Positions 5,768 through 6,494 of a DNA stretch of 6,494 nucleotides are shown piece by piece. Numbering within the stretch: position 1 is the stretch's first letter; the number at the start of each line of letters is the position of its first letter. Below the pieces are notes generated by a model. The model saw nothing but the letters and a program-made list of their open reading frames with translations. It was not told where the DNA came from and searched no databases. Source of the DNA: Treponema sp. GTDB taxonomy: Bacteria; Spirochaetota; Spirochaetia; Treponematales; Treponemataceae. Made by a program: the position numbers and the translations under genes. Location: positions 1 through 6,494 of the forward strand of contig JALNVF010000157.1 of NCBI GenBank assembly GCA_023231445.1, read 5' to 3'.

Positions 5768-6494
5768 TTATTTCTTTACAGACGCAGGTTTCGTGTCCTT
5801 TGCTATTTCAACGACACTTGTCACAATTCCTGCCAGATTCTGAATATCCGACGGGATAATAATTTTTGTCGCCTGTCCGTTTGCAACCTTTTCCAGCGCT
5901 TCAAGACTGCGAAGCCTGATAAGTGCATCATCAGCTGCGACATCTTTTATCATTTGAAGCCCCTGAGCGGTTGCCTTCTGCACGGCGATAATGGCCTGAG
6001 CTTCGCCTTCAGCTCTCCGGATCGCAGCTTCCTTCTGCGCTTCCGCCGAAAGTATAACAGATTGTTTCTGTCCTTCCGCTACAAGAATAGCACTCTGTTT
6101 CTGTCCCTCTGCAATAAGTATCTGCTGACGGCGTTCTCGTTCGGCACGCATCTGTTTTTCCATAGCTTCTTTTATTGCATCCGGCGGAATAATATTTTTT
6201 ACCTCGACACGGTTCACCTTTATTCCCCACGGATCTGTCGCTTCATCAAGGATACTGCGCATTTTCGTGTTAATAACATCGCGGCTCGTAAGCGTCTCAT
6301 CAAGTTCGAGATCGCCGATAATGTTGCGGAGTGTCGTTGCGGACAGATTTTCAATAGCACTGATCGGATTCTCTACGCCGTATGTATACAACTTTGGATC
6401 CGTTATCTGAAAATAAATAACGGTATCAATCATCATTGTTACATTGTCTTTTGTAATAACCGGTTGAGGAGGAAAATCAAGTACTGTTTCCTTC
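5768..6494 (-). CDS. SPFH/band-7 (stomatin-like, QmcA/HflC-type) protein, 5' end outside the window
   Basis: Membrane-anchored scaffold of the SPFH family; such proteins form large oligomers in the membrane, often linked to protease control or lipid microdomains. The frame is open past the first visible ATG (6436) to the window edge, adding residues KETVLDFPPQPVITKDNVT, a typical band-7 opening. So the true start, and the expected N-terminal membrane helix, lie beyond position 6494. About 241 residues are visible: band-7 core through DPWGIKVNRVEVKNIIPP, then EAMEKQMRAERERR, a long helical repeat segment (5990-6121) and a C-terminal segment ending in ASVKK. Many bacterial SPFH genes pair with NfeD; here the downstream neighbour on the strand is an HD-domain gene 11 nt away. 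Confidence 0.93.
   Translation of the reverse strand, partial: KETVLDFPPQPVITKDNVTMMIDTVIYFQITDPKLYTYGVENPISAIENLSATTLRNIIGDLELDETLTSRDVINTKMRSILDEATDPWGIKVNRVEVKNIIPPDAIKEAMEKQMRAERERRQQILIAEGQKQSAILVAEGQKQSVILSAEAQKEAAIRRAEGEAQAIIAVQKATAQGLQMIKDVAADDALIRLRSLEALEKVANGQATKIIIPSDIQNLAGIVTSVVEIAKDTKPASVKK
5990..6121 (-). repeat. Four tandem 33-bp (11-residue) repeats in the SPFH gene
   Basis: The units encode ILIAEGQKQSA, ILVAEGQKQSV, ILSAEAQKEAA and IRRAEGEAQAI. The first two differ at only two residues. An 11-residue period is typical of extended right-handed coiled coils, as seen in the long helices of SPFH oligomers. The two best-matched units are still similar at DNA level, so unit number could vary between strains. 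Confidence 0.8.

Overview
The window holds seven protein genes, two of them cut by the window edges. It is dense bacterial DNA with almost no non-coding space. Gene content and protein style point to an anaerobic bacterium. I lean towards Spirochaetota (Treponema-like), from recall of similar proteins, but the host is a low-confidence inference.

Left part, minus strand (1-3081): a pyrimidine biosynthesis operon read right to left. A well-formed promoter at 3053-3081 precedes pyrB (aspartate carbamoyltransferase catalytic chain). Then come pyrI (its zinc-binding allosteric chain, 17 nt downstream) and pyrC (class I dihydroorotase, overlapping pyrI by ATGA). A cut-off reading frame at the left edge (1-91) begins with a hydrophobic segment and may be a membrane peptidase. 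Together pyrB, pyrI and pyrC cover steps two and three of de novo UMP synthesis, from carbamoyl phosphate and aspartate to dihydroorotate. The most striking element is a textbook intrinsic-terminator sequence inside the pyrB coding region, about 115 to 145 nt after the start codon and in the sense direction. It is a candidate intragenic attenuator.

Middle, plus strand (3097-4770): a divergently transcribed alpha-D-phosphohexomutase gene. Its predicted promoter lies so close to the start codon, with no ribosome binding site, that the mRNA may be leaderless. Its stop codon directly abuts the stop codon of the next, convergent gene, and its likely terminator lies inside that convergent gene.

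Right part, minus strand (4644-6494): an SPFH/band-7 (stomatin-like) membrane scaffold gene, missing its 5' end, followed after 11 nt by a gene for an HD-domain putative phosphohydrolase. They are probably co-transcribed.

No tRNA, rRNA, CRISPR array, insertion sequence or other mobile element was seen. No gene-free stretch exceeds about 110 nt.
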